A stretch of 64,000 nucleotides of DNA from Chrysomallon squamiferum (GCA_012295275.1 CM022672.1:32821999-32885998); one strand, 5' to 3'; positions 1 to 12,208 are shown, counted from the first letter of the stretch. The notes: a model not told the origin generated them from the sequence alone. Translations and numbers: made by a program.

Positions 1-968
1 TACGTGTAGTAACAGGCGGGCACAATCATTAATGATAATCATAACAGTTTGTTTATGAATCATAACCAACAAATCAAGATGGTTTTTGACTTAATGTAAA
101 TATTTTTAAAAAGGTGAGAGTCGTTGTATTTTGTTAATATTTTAAATTTAAACAAAGTTAAACATCTGATCAAGCTGAACTATTTTTTTCGAAGTGAGAG
201 ACACTTATCTTTTGTTTTTCATCTAACAGTGAAATTGTGAAGTCTGTGTTAATCGAGGTAATGAAAAAACAATTACTGTAACTTACAGTTACAGACCTGA
301 TAAAACTTTAAAACTTTAAAACTGATATAACTTGACACTATTTCTTAATTTTCTGCTTGTTTCATGCCATAAACTACATACCTTTATAATTGTTAAAATC
401 CATGATAACTTGACAACATCAACATAAATCCATAACACGAAATATTAATCCTTGCTTCCAAGAAAAACTCTACACTTCTCACGTATCTTTAAATATGGCG
501 GAAAAAAAAGGTGCCCGTCACGTGTTCGACGAAGCCTTATTAGAGTTATTTCCCTTACACCGTTGACAACTTTACCAGTTCCTCGTTATCATTGTTGTAG
601 AATACAGAATAAAATGCGTTTGAAAAAAATGATAATCTAACCATTATTTTCATAGGAAGCCGATGTATTTTTCTGGGTTTTTTTGGTGATAACATTTTCG
701 TATTTCAACAACATTATCTTTATAATGCCTTAATAATGTGTGTGGTTGTGTCGAATAGAGACCGATAACTCTCAATTCCGGAAATCAGCATAATTATCGA
801 ATTTGGCGGCGGTAAATTCAAATTTCAGAAGCGCTTTTATACGCACACACACGCACGCAGACACACACACACTAATGAGTGAAATATGGAAAGTGGGGCA
901 ATTTACGAAAGCAAGAAATATATTAAATTTTATTTACCTGTAACAGAAATAAATATTTTAAAGGGCAG

Positions 969-973
969 TTATT

Positions 974-1012
<39 letters not shown>

Positions 1013-1057
1013 TTTTATTTATTTATTTATTTTATTTATTTATTTATTTATTTATTT
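969..1057. repeat. (TTTA)n microsatellite
   Basis: TTTA repeats with occasional extra T run directly into the hAT target site. The arm B counterpart near 26131-26175 is shorter, so array length differs between the duplicates. Confidence 0.9.
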
Positions 1058-1065
1058 TTCTAGAC

Positions 1066-3134
1066 CAGGGGCGGGCAAACTTTGGCCCGCGAAGGTTTAT
1101 TGGCTTGCCCGCCAAAGTGTTCACAATTAACATTGCCATCCGGCCTGAGAGACAGCAAAATAAAAGTCAATGAAATAAATCAGTTGACATAGCTTTTTTT
1201 TTTTTTTTTTTATTCAAGTCGCTCTGAGGTTTAAAATTTAAGGCGTCTTGAAGGTGCTCGTCGAATCAATAGTGCCCGTAACCGAATTTTAAATGACCGC
1301 TTGCTTCAAAATATGCAAACTATAACGATGTGTCAGTTACACACGCGGGCGAATTGAACCACGCTAACTTCTTGCTGTCACAAACAGAACTGGTTTTTGC
1401 ATTTTTGCTTTTTACTATCTATCATTTTCCCCCAGCCAATCATGTCCGCAACCTCGCATTTAAAACTGAGAAAAGTGGATATGGAAAGTCGAATATTCAA
1501 CTCTAAGTGGACGGAGAAAAAGGATACCATCGCAAAACTGTCAGACAATTTCAAAAAGGGCACTTTGATGTTTCGTAAACAGATAACTCAGCATGAAAAA
1601 GTGGCACGGGGCAGTTACGAAGTTTCACTATTACTTGCTCAAAGGATGAAGACTTTGTCGAGGAATGTCTCATGACTGTGGTGAATTCTGTCTGCCCAGA
1701 ACAACGTTCAGTCATGGAAAATATGAGTCTGTCGTCTCGTACTATTCGTCGCCACGTTGACAGTGTGCAAGACTCATTAAAGAGTAAGTCCTCGACCTTT
1801 GTCGCTGTCTCTCTTGTTCTTGACGAGAGCCCTGATATGTAAGACACAGCCGAACTGGCTATTTTCATACGTGGTGTCACTTCTGCCCTCGAGGTGCATG
1901 AAGAGTTATTTGAATTGATCCACTACATGGCACCACCATTGGAAAAGACATGTTCAGTGCCTTATTTCAGTGTGTGGAGCATCACTCCCTTGATCTCTCC
2001 GGTCTTGTAAGTGTAAAAACTCATGGGGCACCGGCAGTAATTGGAGAGAATAAAGGTTCGGCTTCTTTGTTCGTTCGACAAAGTGAGGCTTTTGGACACA
2101 ATCAGACCATCCATGAACTGCAGTGCATCATCCACCAAGAATCTGTGTGTGCCAAGTCTGCAAATGTTGTTGATGTCAAGTCAGCTGTAGTGAAGGTTGT
2201 CAGTTCCGTACTTTCTCACAGTCTGAAATATCGCCAGTTCCTGGTTCACAGTGATGGACGAAGTCAATGCGCACAACGGTGACCTGACCTACTTTTCTGA
2301 AGTGCTGAGTCGTGCAGCCATGCTGTCTCGTGTAGACTCAAAATTGCTAGCGTGCTTGGCTTTTCTAATGGATATCACCACATACCTCAAAATGCTCAAT
2401 GTCAGTTTGCAAGGTAAGGACATTCTTGTTCCAGAGATGTATGTACTCACAGCATTTGAAGTTAAACTACGCTTGTGGGAATCCCAGTTGTCTAATGGTC
2501 AATTACAGCATTTTCCTCATCTTGCTGCTTTTTCATTTCCAGATATTGACTTGTGCTGCAGTCATCAGTTCACTGCGGAAAGAATTTGTCTCCCGTTTTG
2601 GAGGTATCCGACCACTATCTGCAGATTTCAAATTGTTCAGGACCCCTTTTGAAATCCCAGTGGAAGATTCTACAGCTTCCTTGCAGATGGAGTTGGTAGA
2701 TATGATGCGATGATGAATTAAAAGATAAGTTGCGCACTTCTTTTCCTCTTTCCTTCTTTCATGATGTCTCCTTCCATCTGGCAAATTTCCACAATTTATT
2801 AAACATGTTCAGCACATTGTAGCTATCTTCAGAAGTACATTTTGTTGTGAACAACTGATCTCGAAAATGCAATATACAAAGTATCACCTCCGCTCGCAAC
2901 TCTCTGACTGCCATCTAAATGACATTCTTCTCTTGTCCACCTCATCAATTGAGCTTCGTGGTATGCAACAACACCCATCTCATTAACTCTTCTAACATTC
3001 GTTAAAATTGAATTTACTGTTTACATAAAATACACGTTTTGAAATCTTTTTTTGTTCTCATTTCATATTCTGGCCCTCGTGCTCTTCCTGTAAGATCCAT
3101 GCAGCCCCTGTTTTAAAATGTTTGCCTGCCCCTG
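1066..3134 (+). mobile_element. hAT (Charlie/GTF2IRD2-like) DNA transposon, copy A
   Basis: The left end starts CAGGGGCGGGCAAACTTTGG and the right end, read in reverse complement, starts CAGGGGCAGGCAAACATTTT, which is the classic hAT terminal inverted repeat pattern. The flanking octamers are ttctagac (1058-1065) and atctagac (3135-3142), a 7-of-8 match as expected for the 8-bp hAT target duplication. The interior encodes a broken transposase on the same strand. The element is about 2.07 kb, shorter than autonomous hATs, and is dead by coding content. Confidence 0.88.
1442..2713 (+). pseudogene. Decayed hAT transposase, GTF2IRD2-like (copy A)
   Basis: Several frames together encode a protein like the transposase-derived part of vertebrate GTF2IRD2 and Charlie-type hATs. 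It opens at 1442 with MSATSHLKLRKVD and continues through FNSKWTEKKD. The reading frame shifts near 1645 into DEDFVEECLMTVVNSVCPEQ and then FVAVSLVLDESPDM. A stop follows DESPDM near 1840, where the family continues with a DTAxL segment. Further fragments give LQCIIHQESVCAKS (about 2117-2160), DVNAHNGDLTYFSEV-like sequence (about 2253-2300) and FEVKLRLWESQLSNGQ (about 2456-2505). At least two frameshifts and one stop make it non-functional. The start at 1442 was chosen because family-like residues begin there. Upstream residues are in frame but not family-like. Confidence 0.8.
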
Positions 3135-3149
3135 ATCTAGACGATTTGA

Positions 3150-3413
3150 AGCAGCTATTTTCTGATAACATATGGCGTTTCATCGAGACTGTCAGACAAG
3201 TTAGACTCGGTCAAGAACGAGTGCCACATCAACCAGAAATGCCTAAGTATGTGGAATGACTTCGACAAATTGAACGAAAACTGTGCCAGTTCAGACATGG
3301 TTCCAATAACTGACGTATTCAACCCAATGTTTGAACAGCGTTATGCTGCTGGAGTTTTCCTTCGCGTACAAATTTCGATTAATAAATTGAATTGCATACT
3401 AAACGGAAATTAA
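3150..3413 (+). other. Coding-like segment just right of the hAT
   Basis: An 88-codon open frame includes KLDSVKNECHINQKCLSMWN and then FDKLNENCASSDMVPITDVF. Its composition looks like real protein, but I recognise no family. A second frame, reading LDDLKQLFSDNIWRFIETVR, is open from the TSD to about 3259. The base sequence before the hAT inserted would have been a T-rich tract ending in CTAG, so this could be an exon whose 3' splice acceptor is the hAT target site. Arm B keeps only the part up to LNEN. Confidence 0.3.
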
Positions 3414-5398
3414 TTTCACAATATGGACGACGGCAATATAACTGATGCAAAAAATTATTTTCGAGATATAGGTACATTGTCTACATATAAATTGACAAGA
3501 AAAAATAAGATTAAAAATAACTAAATCTCAATTATTTTTATTTTCGTAGATGATAGAATTTAAGTCGGTGGATCCGAAAAGTAATCAATGAAAAAACTAA
3601 TAGAAATGTGTTAATGTGATATAAATATACAAGATCTGCACATTTCATTCACTGCTACATGTGATATTTATGTGATTACTAAAGCTGTATTATAACACGT
3701 GGGAAAATAAAATATGGGACGTTTAATAGTTAAGTCAAGTTTTACAAGATAGTTTACATGTTACATTGAAACGGCAACAGTGAATTAAAAAACACACGTG
3801 AATCACAAATTTCTATATGTTATCTTTATTACTAAGTAATGAAATACAGGTAAAATTAAACATTTTATAATTTTCAAGGCAGATATTACATTGATCACTT
3901 TAATTAACAGTGCTATTTGGCGTGTGATCTACACCCTGCAAATTTTACTTCGATGTGTCATCTACGCGCTTATTTTAATTATTATTTTGTATTTTTTTTT
4001 TTTTTTTTATTATTATTTTTCAAGGCATAAATTAAACGGCATATATTTTTCTTTTTTTGTATATTTATAATTTATAGGAACAAGGGCTAAAAAGAATACT
4101 TATTATTTGAATAATTTTATCGATGAATTAAACGAACATCTGCTAGAAACGCAAGAAAAACATCTTCAGCATTCTTCCTCATCTGCAGCCAACAGAAATA
4201 ATCAGGGTGTGGTTGGAAGGTTCTTTGGTTCACTCCTCTCATCTTTTTCAAAATACAATTTTCAAATCCGACCAGGTTCTTTGAATTATTTGAGTATTAG
4301 AAATTTAGACGATTTAAATTGGAGTATTCTGGCTATTCGTCGGAATGAATAAAAAATCGAATATGTACTCATAAATGAAGCTTCCCTGGATATGATGTTC
4401 TTATAGATGTATCATGCATTAATCTTTAAGGATTTTAAGATCTTCCATTTATATTATAGAAATTTTCTATATATATATTTCTTTGCTGTAGATCGCCCTT
4501 TAAGTTGTAGATCACATGCCAAAGTAGCACACACACCTACACACATATTGCAATTTTAATTTCTACAGATTTCCTAAACACGTGAAGAAAATGACTGCAT
4601 TGTAAAATGTTTATGCATGACTGGATTGTAATTTTTCTCAAAGCATTGTTTATAAAGTTGCAATTAATGCTATTGTTTCAATAACTTTGAAAGAAATGAC
4701 TTATCATTTTTTAATGAACCATTTTTCATCTCATTTATTTAAAAGAGATTTTTAAATTCAGATTTCTTCATATCTTATAAACAAATATTTCTGATCAACA
4801 GGAAATAATTTTGTTTCAAATCCAACCAGTCTGTATAGAATATCCTGCCTTCTCTTTAAAATATAGTTTCATAAATAATTATGGTAACTGTGTACTCTTT
4901 CATTTAACAGTTAAAACTATTAAAACAAAATTGTATAGAAGCATTAAAAATAAATAAATATTCTTCAGAATATTTTCGTATATAAATATTGTATAGAAAT
5001 AATAAACTCAAATAGTAATATATTATAAGAAAATCAGTAAAAAGAAATATAATGAATAAACGAATAAATAAATAAATAAAAAATAAGGAAAATAAAGAAA
5101 ATAAATAAAGAAAATTAAATATTTAAAAACAAACAAACAAAAAAAGTGTATTAAACCATTTCATAAATGTTTTTGTTGTTTAGTCAAGCTAGAAGAAATA
5201 AGAAAAAAAACAAAAAAACAACAACAAAGGACATACACAGAAAACAACAAAAATGAAACCACACCAAGCAAATAACACCTTTAAAAGAAGCAAAACTCTG
5301 TGATTATATATATTTGTGTTGTTGCTGACACAGAGGAAACCCATTTCACTTCTCCACTAACAACACAAGATCATTTATAATACATCTTTCATTTAACA
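3285..5398. other. 2.1-kb block missing from arm B
   Basis: Arm B joins the equivalents of 3284 and 5399 directly, with the dinucleotide gt shared at the junction. Here the two points are about 2115 bp apart. The block has no transposon-like inverted ends that I can see. It holds the end of the coding-like frame, a T-rich tract near 3990-4010 and the possible terminal exon at 4078-4352. Either this block was inserted in arm A or, more simply, it was deleted from arm B. Confidence 0.7.
4078..4352 (+). CDS. Possible terminal exon, unrecognised
   Basis: A T-rich tract ending in tttatag precedes an open frame of about 91 codons that closes with TAA at 4350-4352, immediately followed by A-rich sequence. 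Residues include NNFIDELNEHLLETQEKHLQ, a run of serines, then VVGRFFGSLLSSFSKYNFQI and NLDDLNWSILAIRRNE. There is no ATG at the front (the apparent start codon is TTG), which fits an internal or terminal exon better than a whole gene. Phase requires one base from the preceding exon. The protein family is unknown to me. It may belong with the coding-like segment at 3150-3413. Confidence is limited because this rests on one open frame and an acceptor. Confidence 0.35.
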
Positions 5399-5516
5399 GT
5401 AAAGCACATACTGGTACTATTGCCCATCATAACTCATTCTGATTTGAAATGGTAAATAAAGGGTCTGTTCTACATTAGACAAAATCAAGTGCATAGCAAA
5501 ACAGTAATCCTAAAAA
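5399..5516. repeat. Detached piece of arm A
   Basis: About 118 bp, starting gtaaagcacatactgg, is repeated in reverse complement at 23821-23938 with only a few substitutions. In arm B it abuts the main arm directly. Confidence 0.9.
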
Positions 5517-8160
5517 GTTTAGTTTTCATGTTTTAGCTTTTCACTCATTAATAGCAATTACAAGAATAATGAAAAAGTCTTGTTTTATTACTTTGTTTCA
5601 AAACTTAAACAAATGATAAAAGTTGTGATAAGAGTTTTTCTGTTTATGTCAAGGTTTATATAAAACATCTGTTACAGTCATTAAAGGTAAATATGGAGTG
5701 GCTGAAACGGGTTTCCTTTTTCATTTCATCATTACGCATAAACAACATTTAAAACGAGAGAGATGTTAAATACAACATTCTGCTTAAATATAAATGATGA
5801 TACTAATCAATATTATTTTTTCAATGTCTTTAATATTGTTATCACCCCATGTATGCAAATAACAAGCATAAAATTACAGCCTGTTTGCTGATACATTTAG
5901 AGAAAATTTAAAATATAAACAGGTCTGTGCAATTAGCTAATTATTAGTAACAAAGGCATAATTTTACAATTTAACAAACGTATTAAAGTACCCATTGATT
6001 AGATTCATTGTTTTTCTGGAAGTTTATAATTAGATGAATTTCAAATAATCTGAAATTAAGAGCATCTTGCATTATACTTTATACATTTTTGTCTACTAAA
6101 TCATCAATAGAGGTTGTAACCATTTCCTAAAGCAATTCAAAGCACTTTGCATTTTATCTGAAATTCTTTAAGGTCGATGAAGGATATACCTGAAATAGTG
6201 ACAACAAATGACCAACCACCTTGATTTTAATTATTATGTATTTTGAATAACATGAAACATTTGTAAGTAGGTTACAAGTATCCAAATTATTCTCTGCTTT
6301 GTTTCATAATTCTGTTCGAAAAGCATTGCATTACATGTTAAACTGAGTAAGCTAGGATGAGAATGACCAGAAATTGTCAATTTTGGAATTGTTTAAATTT
6401 ACACCAATGGTAAGTTTTTTCTGAATACAATAACCTCAAACGTTTTGAAGGAGACAAGAAAATATGCTTTTTATGGACACTTGTTTGATTATGAAAGATT
6501 TTTTTTTTCTTTTTTCATAGTTTTTGATGTTTATTAAAATGAAAAATGACTATACAAATATGAGTACTAAGATTAAGATTACAACAGCCTGCTGGTATTA
6601 AAATTATTTAATATTAAACAGGATGCATCCTTGGTTATTAACATTTTAATTCTTCAGAATTGAATTAATTTAAAATAAACTTATTATTTGTAATGTTGAA
6701 GAAATACTAAGTATATATATGATAAAATTTAAATTTGAAGTATTTAAATCTAAATGCTGTCATCTAAAAATTGATATTTAATACACCGTAAATGTTTACA
6801 TCAAGTTAGAAATTGCAGGAAAGTTGTAATCACTCATTTTACTTGGAATCGTCAGTGAGTGTTTGAGTGATTCTAAACAGACAAAGTTTATCAAACACAC
6901 AGAACTGTCTGATGACAGTCACACTTCTCAATACTGAATCATAGACACCATTTTTTCAGTGAATTGAACAACAATAACGAGAAAGATAACTGAATCAGAT
7001 ACACAACTTTGCTTCACTGCTAAGTTTGATGAAGAGTTTGACATTGTGTTTGCTGAATTCACATCATCTCTTGTAAAGTTTTGACCCGTGAGTTTTCACA
7101 TAAAGAATGTATGTTTATTCATTTAGTGTTTATAATTAATTGATTGTTCAGATCACATGTGAACTTAACTGAAAACAGAACTTAAATTACTGTGGTGATA
7201 AGACAGAAAAACGTGACCACTCATTTTAGTTGAAGATATTTGTAAAGTGTGTGTTTCATTTAGTAAGTGTAAGAGAAAAAGAAAATGCAGTTTTGAAAAA
7301 GCAGGAAGAAAACCTGCGGAGTGTAATTGTAGAACACTTGTATCAACAGCTGTGTGCTGAGTGAAAAGTCACAACATCACAAAACTTACAAAGTCCTGTT
7401 TGAAACAAAGTGAGTTTCACTTTTCTTCATTTTACACAAAACGTGCATTACTCAAGTGACCCAGTACAGTCTGAATACATTCACTTTAAAACAACAAAGA
7501 CTTGTTATATGTTTGGAGTGAACGCAGCTCAGGTAAACCAACTATTTGATGAAACATGTTTGTGTGGTGAATTATACAATCAGTCATTCGTTTAGTTTAG
7601 TAAATCATTGTCTTATTATGTACAGAACTGGTCAGACAGACTTTCAATTACATGCTGACAAGTATTTTGGATAAAATAAAAATAATGTAGTGATGCACAT
7701 TTTTTGGTTACTAGACATTGCTCAGTTAGCATCATAGAACATGAGTCCACTTCCTTGTGGCAGGTGACAACAAATTTGAACATGACTTGTACTTTAGCCT
7801 GTTCCAGAAGACATGTCTCTACACTTAGTGAAATATGTGATGTGTTGAAATGTCAAAGTGATAAACCTGCCTGGTGACAGTTTAGAACTGAACAAATAAT
7901 TTGTACCTGCAGAACTGTTTATAGTGAGTCTGATGTGATTGTGACATTGAAAATTGTCAGTAATTGCGTTTGGTTACATTTTAAATGTGCTGGCATCAAA
8001 TCAGTAATGTTTTTCTTAGTGATTAAAGTGATTTTTATTGGCTTTGTCAATGAAAATTAATGCAACATGAAATAAAAAAGGAATAAAAGAGAAAAAATAA
8101 AGTAAAACAATGTATGTGGTGAAAGTGAACAAAAAATAAGGAATATCTAAGCTAGTCAAG
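5517..8160. other. AT-rich sequence, no gene seen
   Basis: Long A/T-rich sequence with scattered short ORFs of unlikely composition. I see no splice-framed coding segment, inverted termini or tandem array of note. Confidence 0.6.
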
Positions 8161-8484
8161 AAATCTCGATGCTGAGGATGTCAGCTATACAAAACAACAA
8201 ATTTGATGTTCATCTGCACCAACAGTCAGCAAAAACTCATCAACAGCCAGCACCCAGCAGTCGCAGTATGGACAGTATGAACAGACAGACCTGTGGATCT
8301 CACGATCAGTATTCTGGTTTCATTTCATGGTGTATAATCAAGATGTCAGTATCAAATTATATAATTTAGTTAGAAAGTTAGACATACTAAATGCTAAATT
8401 AGAAATATTGGATACATCTGAGAAACAAATGAATAATAAGGAATGAATCGTCGAAGACATAAGTGGTAAAATTATGGATACTAA

Positions 8485-8915
8485 CACTTTCGGTGCTGGG
8501 TGTTTTGGGGATTTTCACCCATTTTCTGAAATTACACGGGGTTTTAGTATATTTCAGAGGTTAAATAAAACTAGAACGAATAAGGATTCCTACCTAAAAC
8601 TTTATGTTTTGTTTATTTATATCATATTCTTGATCACAGTACAGTTTGTTTGAACCTGATCGCTTTCTTCATCACTTTCGTGATCTAAGTCACTAAAATC
8701 CGAATCCGAATCTGCGACCAACACTGCAGCTTCATCTGCAGAAATGTGCGTTCGAAATTGAAATAGGTTTCTGCTCGTATTCGCCATGATTTTCTGAATC
8801 ACTGGAAAGCCGTAGTACATCAATAATTGCCTACGTCATCACTGGAAGTCACATCACTAATGCGCGGCAATTTTAAAAGAATGACGGTCATCTCAGTCAT
8901 TCAGCATCGAAGGTG
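8485..8915 (-). mobile_element. piggyBac-type short element with TTAA target site
   Basis: Left end CACTTTCGGTGCTG and right end in reverse complement CACCTTCGATGCTG match at 12 of 14 bases. The right flank is TTAA (8916-8919); the left flank is CTAA (8481-8484), one change from TTAA, the invariant piggyBac target. The 431-bp interior on the minus strand encodes an acidic segment like the N-terminus of piggyBac transposases. It is therefore probably an internally deleted derivative. Confidence 0.75.
8617..8787 (-). pseudogene. Truncated piggyBac-type transposase N-terminus
   Basis: The frame starts MANTSRNLFQFRTHISADEA at 8787 and continues with VADSDSDFSDLDHESDEESD before ending at 8617. 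Aspartate/serine/glutamate-rich starts are common in piggyBac transposases, but the DDD catalytic core is absent, so only the N-terminal fragment survives inside the element. Its assignment depends mainly on the enclosing inverted repeats and the TTAA site. Confidence 0.5.
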
Positions 8916-9060
8916 TTAAGAAAAAAGTACAAAGTATGGAAATGTGTATGAAAAAAAGATCCGGGAGATTTGAAATCTGTGTATGGTTCGACACCAAATG
9001 ATCTATGGACATGATGATAATGGCAGTATAGCAGCGTGTTCTACTAGGGACAAGAATTTA

Positions 9061-11906
9061 ACATTTGCAAAACAGTAACAATGTCAGATACTCCAGGACG
9101 AAGAGATGAGGAATTTGATTAAGCTTGGTTAAAAAATTCATATACTGTCATATGTAATTCTTTTTATGTAAAAAAGTATAAAAGATGTGATGTAGGAAAT
9201 AATTTCAAACAACATTTGTAAGTGTATGTATTCATATTATTGAGGTTCGGGAAGAGATTGATTTTAGACTGAATTTTAAATAGAAGTCTGAATCTCAATA
9301 TTACATTTACACTTAAGTCTACTACTGCAAGGACATTAAAGCACAAAACAAAACAAAACAAAAATCAACAAATGTTAGTAATTTGGAGTATTTAGTCTTA
9401 CCTGTAAAAATGGCATTTGCATTTATTTTACTCTTCCTTCATAAATAATAATAATAAATTAAATAAATAGATAAAGGCGAAAGAGGAAATTTCTGAATGA
9501 ATAACTTGAAGAACTAAAGGAAATATATTTAAATGTTTTTAAAAGTGCACATATATATATTTATAAAATTATTTTTAAGAATTACGTATCGTACCTGATT
9601 CAAATATTGTCCTAAAATTTGTATGGGATGCCGTGAGTATGATATTATGTTTTGTCTTTCTCTACAGTTTTGCTTGAATAAGAGGATCAATTTTCTGCAC
9701 TTTTCTTTCTTGAAAAGAATCAATTTTATTGATTTAATTCAAGCAAAGATTCAAATTTTTGAATTCTAAAAATGTCAGGGGTGCCCAGAATCTCAGCATT
9801 TGTGTTTGGTTAATATTTATATAAACAACATATATTTCTTCTTGTCTTTGTAATTGCTTGTTTGTGTATTTTGGATGGTTGTACGTTATTGACTAATATG
9901 CTCTGTTGCTTACTATATTTAGTCTCTGCTACAGTCAAAAAATTAAGAAATTTATAAATAATTTAAAAATCTCTTCACATGTCTACAGGATTCAGATTTC
10001 TTTTTCTGTTTTTGCTAAAACAAGAATTAAGAAAAAATAATTGCTTATCGCAGCACACGCCTATGAGTCTGATATCATTATATTATAAAGCTCTTTGAAA
10101 CACGTTTGAAATGTTTCGTCAGTTCAACCAGTTTCCCTGTCTGCAATCTGTTTCTTTGTGTATTAAATATTTCTTTTACAGTCATTTGTTTCTGTACTCA
10201 TTCTATTTGATTAATTTTAATGTTTTACTTTTTATTATATTAACACATAGGAAAACAGCATATGAGACAGAATTAAACGAATTGATGTATACATCTATAT
10301 CATGAATAACAGTGTTTTTTAATAATGATGGCAAATACTGTAACAATTTAAACTGATATTGTTAGTTCACTTAAGACTGCTGTGTCTAGTATTGGCTGGA
10401 ATTAGCCTTCTAACATTGCAAAATAAATAAATAAATAAATAAGAAGTTCAGAGTGAACAGCAAGCCCTGCTGTTATATGTACAAGTTGAAGTCTCTTTTA
10501 TCAAAACGATTAAAATTAAAAGCTATAAAAATAGAAATAAAATGTTTAGGTGAGAAGTAACTGCTGTAATTGGCTTTAAAATTGAAAACTATGCTAATAT
10601 AAATTATACAGATCAGTTATTCTCCTTCTTGTGAGTTTATTCTTGTTGTTATTATTATTATTATTTGTGGAATGCTATGATATGGTCACTCTCCGACTGA
10701 CGGGACGGTTTCTGGTTGCCTTGTACAACACTAGTGCCACACCCAGATACCCATTGGTAGGGAAACATTGCTATATGTAGTTTTCGTGCACACGTTAAGG
10801 GTCATGTAGAATTCATCTACATGTTTCATAATAAAATCCAAAGGATAAATTCAACAGAAGCTGATATCATTCCTCGCTTAATAAATAAACAAACAAATAA
10901 ATACACAAGTTAGAAATAATAATAACAAGAACAACAACAACAATAACATTTTATTGTCGTTTTCGTTTTCATAAAGCAGAAATAGCAGTGAACTAAATAT
11001 TTGTTTTTGCAGTATCGTTTGTATTTTACATCAACCTTTGGTAAAGTTTCGCACTTTGGAATTGGAAAGATTGTTTCTTCCAGTGAACATTATAAATAAA
11101 AATAAAAGGTTGTCAGAAAGAATATAATATAGTACCTATAGTAACATAAACTATCGTTCCTCTGTTTACACGTATTTGAAATAACTTTTAGGACAATTAT
11201 TTATTTCCACTAACCAAATGTCTAAACAAAACTGTCATGTTTTATTAAAATTGTTTACTTAACGACGTTATCGGTTGTCCAGGAAGTGGCCATATAAATG
11301 GTACAGGAAATGACGTTTTCTACACCTGTCTAGAAATTCATCCTTTTTTAGTATTACGGTTGCCTCGAAACTGAGAAAACAAGTGAATTATTTCATTGAT
11401 GAAAATTATATCTGAGCCAGAATCTTTTCACAAATTTCATTTTATGAAATACTTTAAACCACTTATGGTTGCTCACAGATAATTTCTAATATTCTTTATG
11501 AAAACAACATTAAGCTGGAACCTGCTCTGTATCTGAAAATATCACTGCCACACATCTTTTCATTTCTTCACCACTAATTACAAATCTGCAACGTAGAACG
11601 ACACAGAGCAGAGTCATTAGTCATTATAGTGGAAGTTTTTCGTTCCCTTCCTGATAACAGTATCATCCACTGTTAACTAAATAATCAAGAAATCAACATT
11701 GACGTGTAATCAAAAAAAAAAGAAAAGAAAAAAACAATTGGGAAAGAAAAACCCATCTTTTATAATGATAATTGCTCTATATCAGTATATATATTAACTG
11801 TAAAGTAACCTTTATATTTTTCTCCATATTCTTGTAACAGAATCATGTCGTTCCTGAAGATACAATAAAAACAAAACAAAACAAAAATTATAAAATAATT
11901 ATTTAG
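9061..11906. other. AT-rich intergenic sequence
   Basis: No supported gene. A slightly GC-richer patch at 10680-10800 has no family-like reading. A perfect 8-bp-arm palindrome (catgtaga/tctacatg) lies at 10803-10823. Several short TAAA and CAA runs are present. Confidence 0.55.
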
Positions 11907-12115
11907 AAGTATTTTTCAACTGTGTTGAAGATGCTCTACGAATAAAAGAATGCTGGCACGACCTACAGTTTATCAGACTGGTAACTGTCGAGGCTGATAC
12001 CTACTCAGAAGATATTACAGATACATTTGAGCCGGAAGTCGTCTGCTGGTCTACACCAGGGGAGAGAACTCCCAACAACCAGATACGAATGTCCTGCATA
12101 ATTCAACAAGACTAG
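11907..12115 (+). CDS. Candidate exon, unrecognised
   Basis: A GC-richer island follows ttatttag, a possible 3' acceptor. The open frame runs to TAG at 12113-12115 and reads FFNCVEDALRIKECWHDLQF, then VEADTYSEDITDTFEPEVV and STPGERTPNNQIRMSCIIQQ. The composition is protein-like, with balanced acidic and polar residues, unlike the low-complexity ORFs around it. There is no initiator ATG, so it would be an internal or terminal exon. No domain is recognised, and it could equally be part of an unidentified transposon. Confidence 0.3.
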
Positions 12116-12208
12116 AATCCCAGACCGTCTGTAGATGGCCTTTGAAAGAAAAGTTATACACAACAGAAGAATGAGTTTCACTTTCAGTTCATCTAGTGTC
12201 TGAAAAAA

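Larger units (their letters stand above)
1..3284. repeat. Inverted duplication, arm A
   Basis: This stretch is repeated in reverse complement at 23939-27151, with high identity and scattered indels. The match begins at the first base of the window, so the arm probably extends further left. It includes about 1 kb of sequence upstream of a hAT element, the hAT itself, and about 150 bp beyond it. Small differences include a longer TTTA array in arm A (about 969-1060) and the run after ATGGCG near 500. The match stops at about 3284 and resumes at 5399. Confidence 0.9.
8169..9060 (+). pseudogene. LINE ORF1-like coiled-coil relic, interrupted
   Basis: The left part reads MLRMSAIQNNKFDVHLHQQS and then, after a frameshift near 8360, RKLDILNAKLEILDTSEKQM followed by a stop and IVEDISGKIMDT. 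On the far side of the piggyBac-type insertion the frame resumes as KKVQSMEMCMKKRSGRFEIC. Heptad-like leucine and charged repeats of this kind are typical of ORF1 proteins of L1/Tx1-type LINEs. This is inference from style, since no RNA-binding domain can be recognised. Stops and frameshifts show it is dead. Confidence 0.4.

Noticed and set aside
495-566. ATGGCGGAAAAAAAAGG start with a 23-codon frame (MAEKKGARHVFDEALLELFP...)
   Set aside because: Arm B has a different run after ATGGCG, which changes the frame, and the frame ends at once without a donor.
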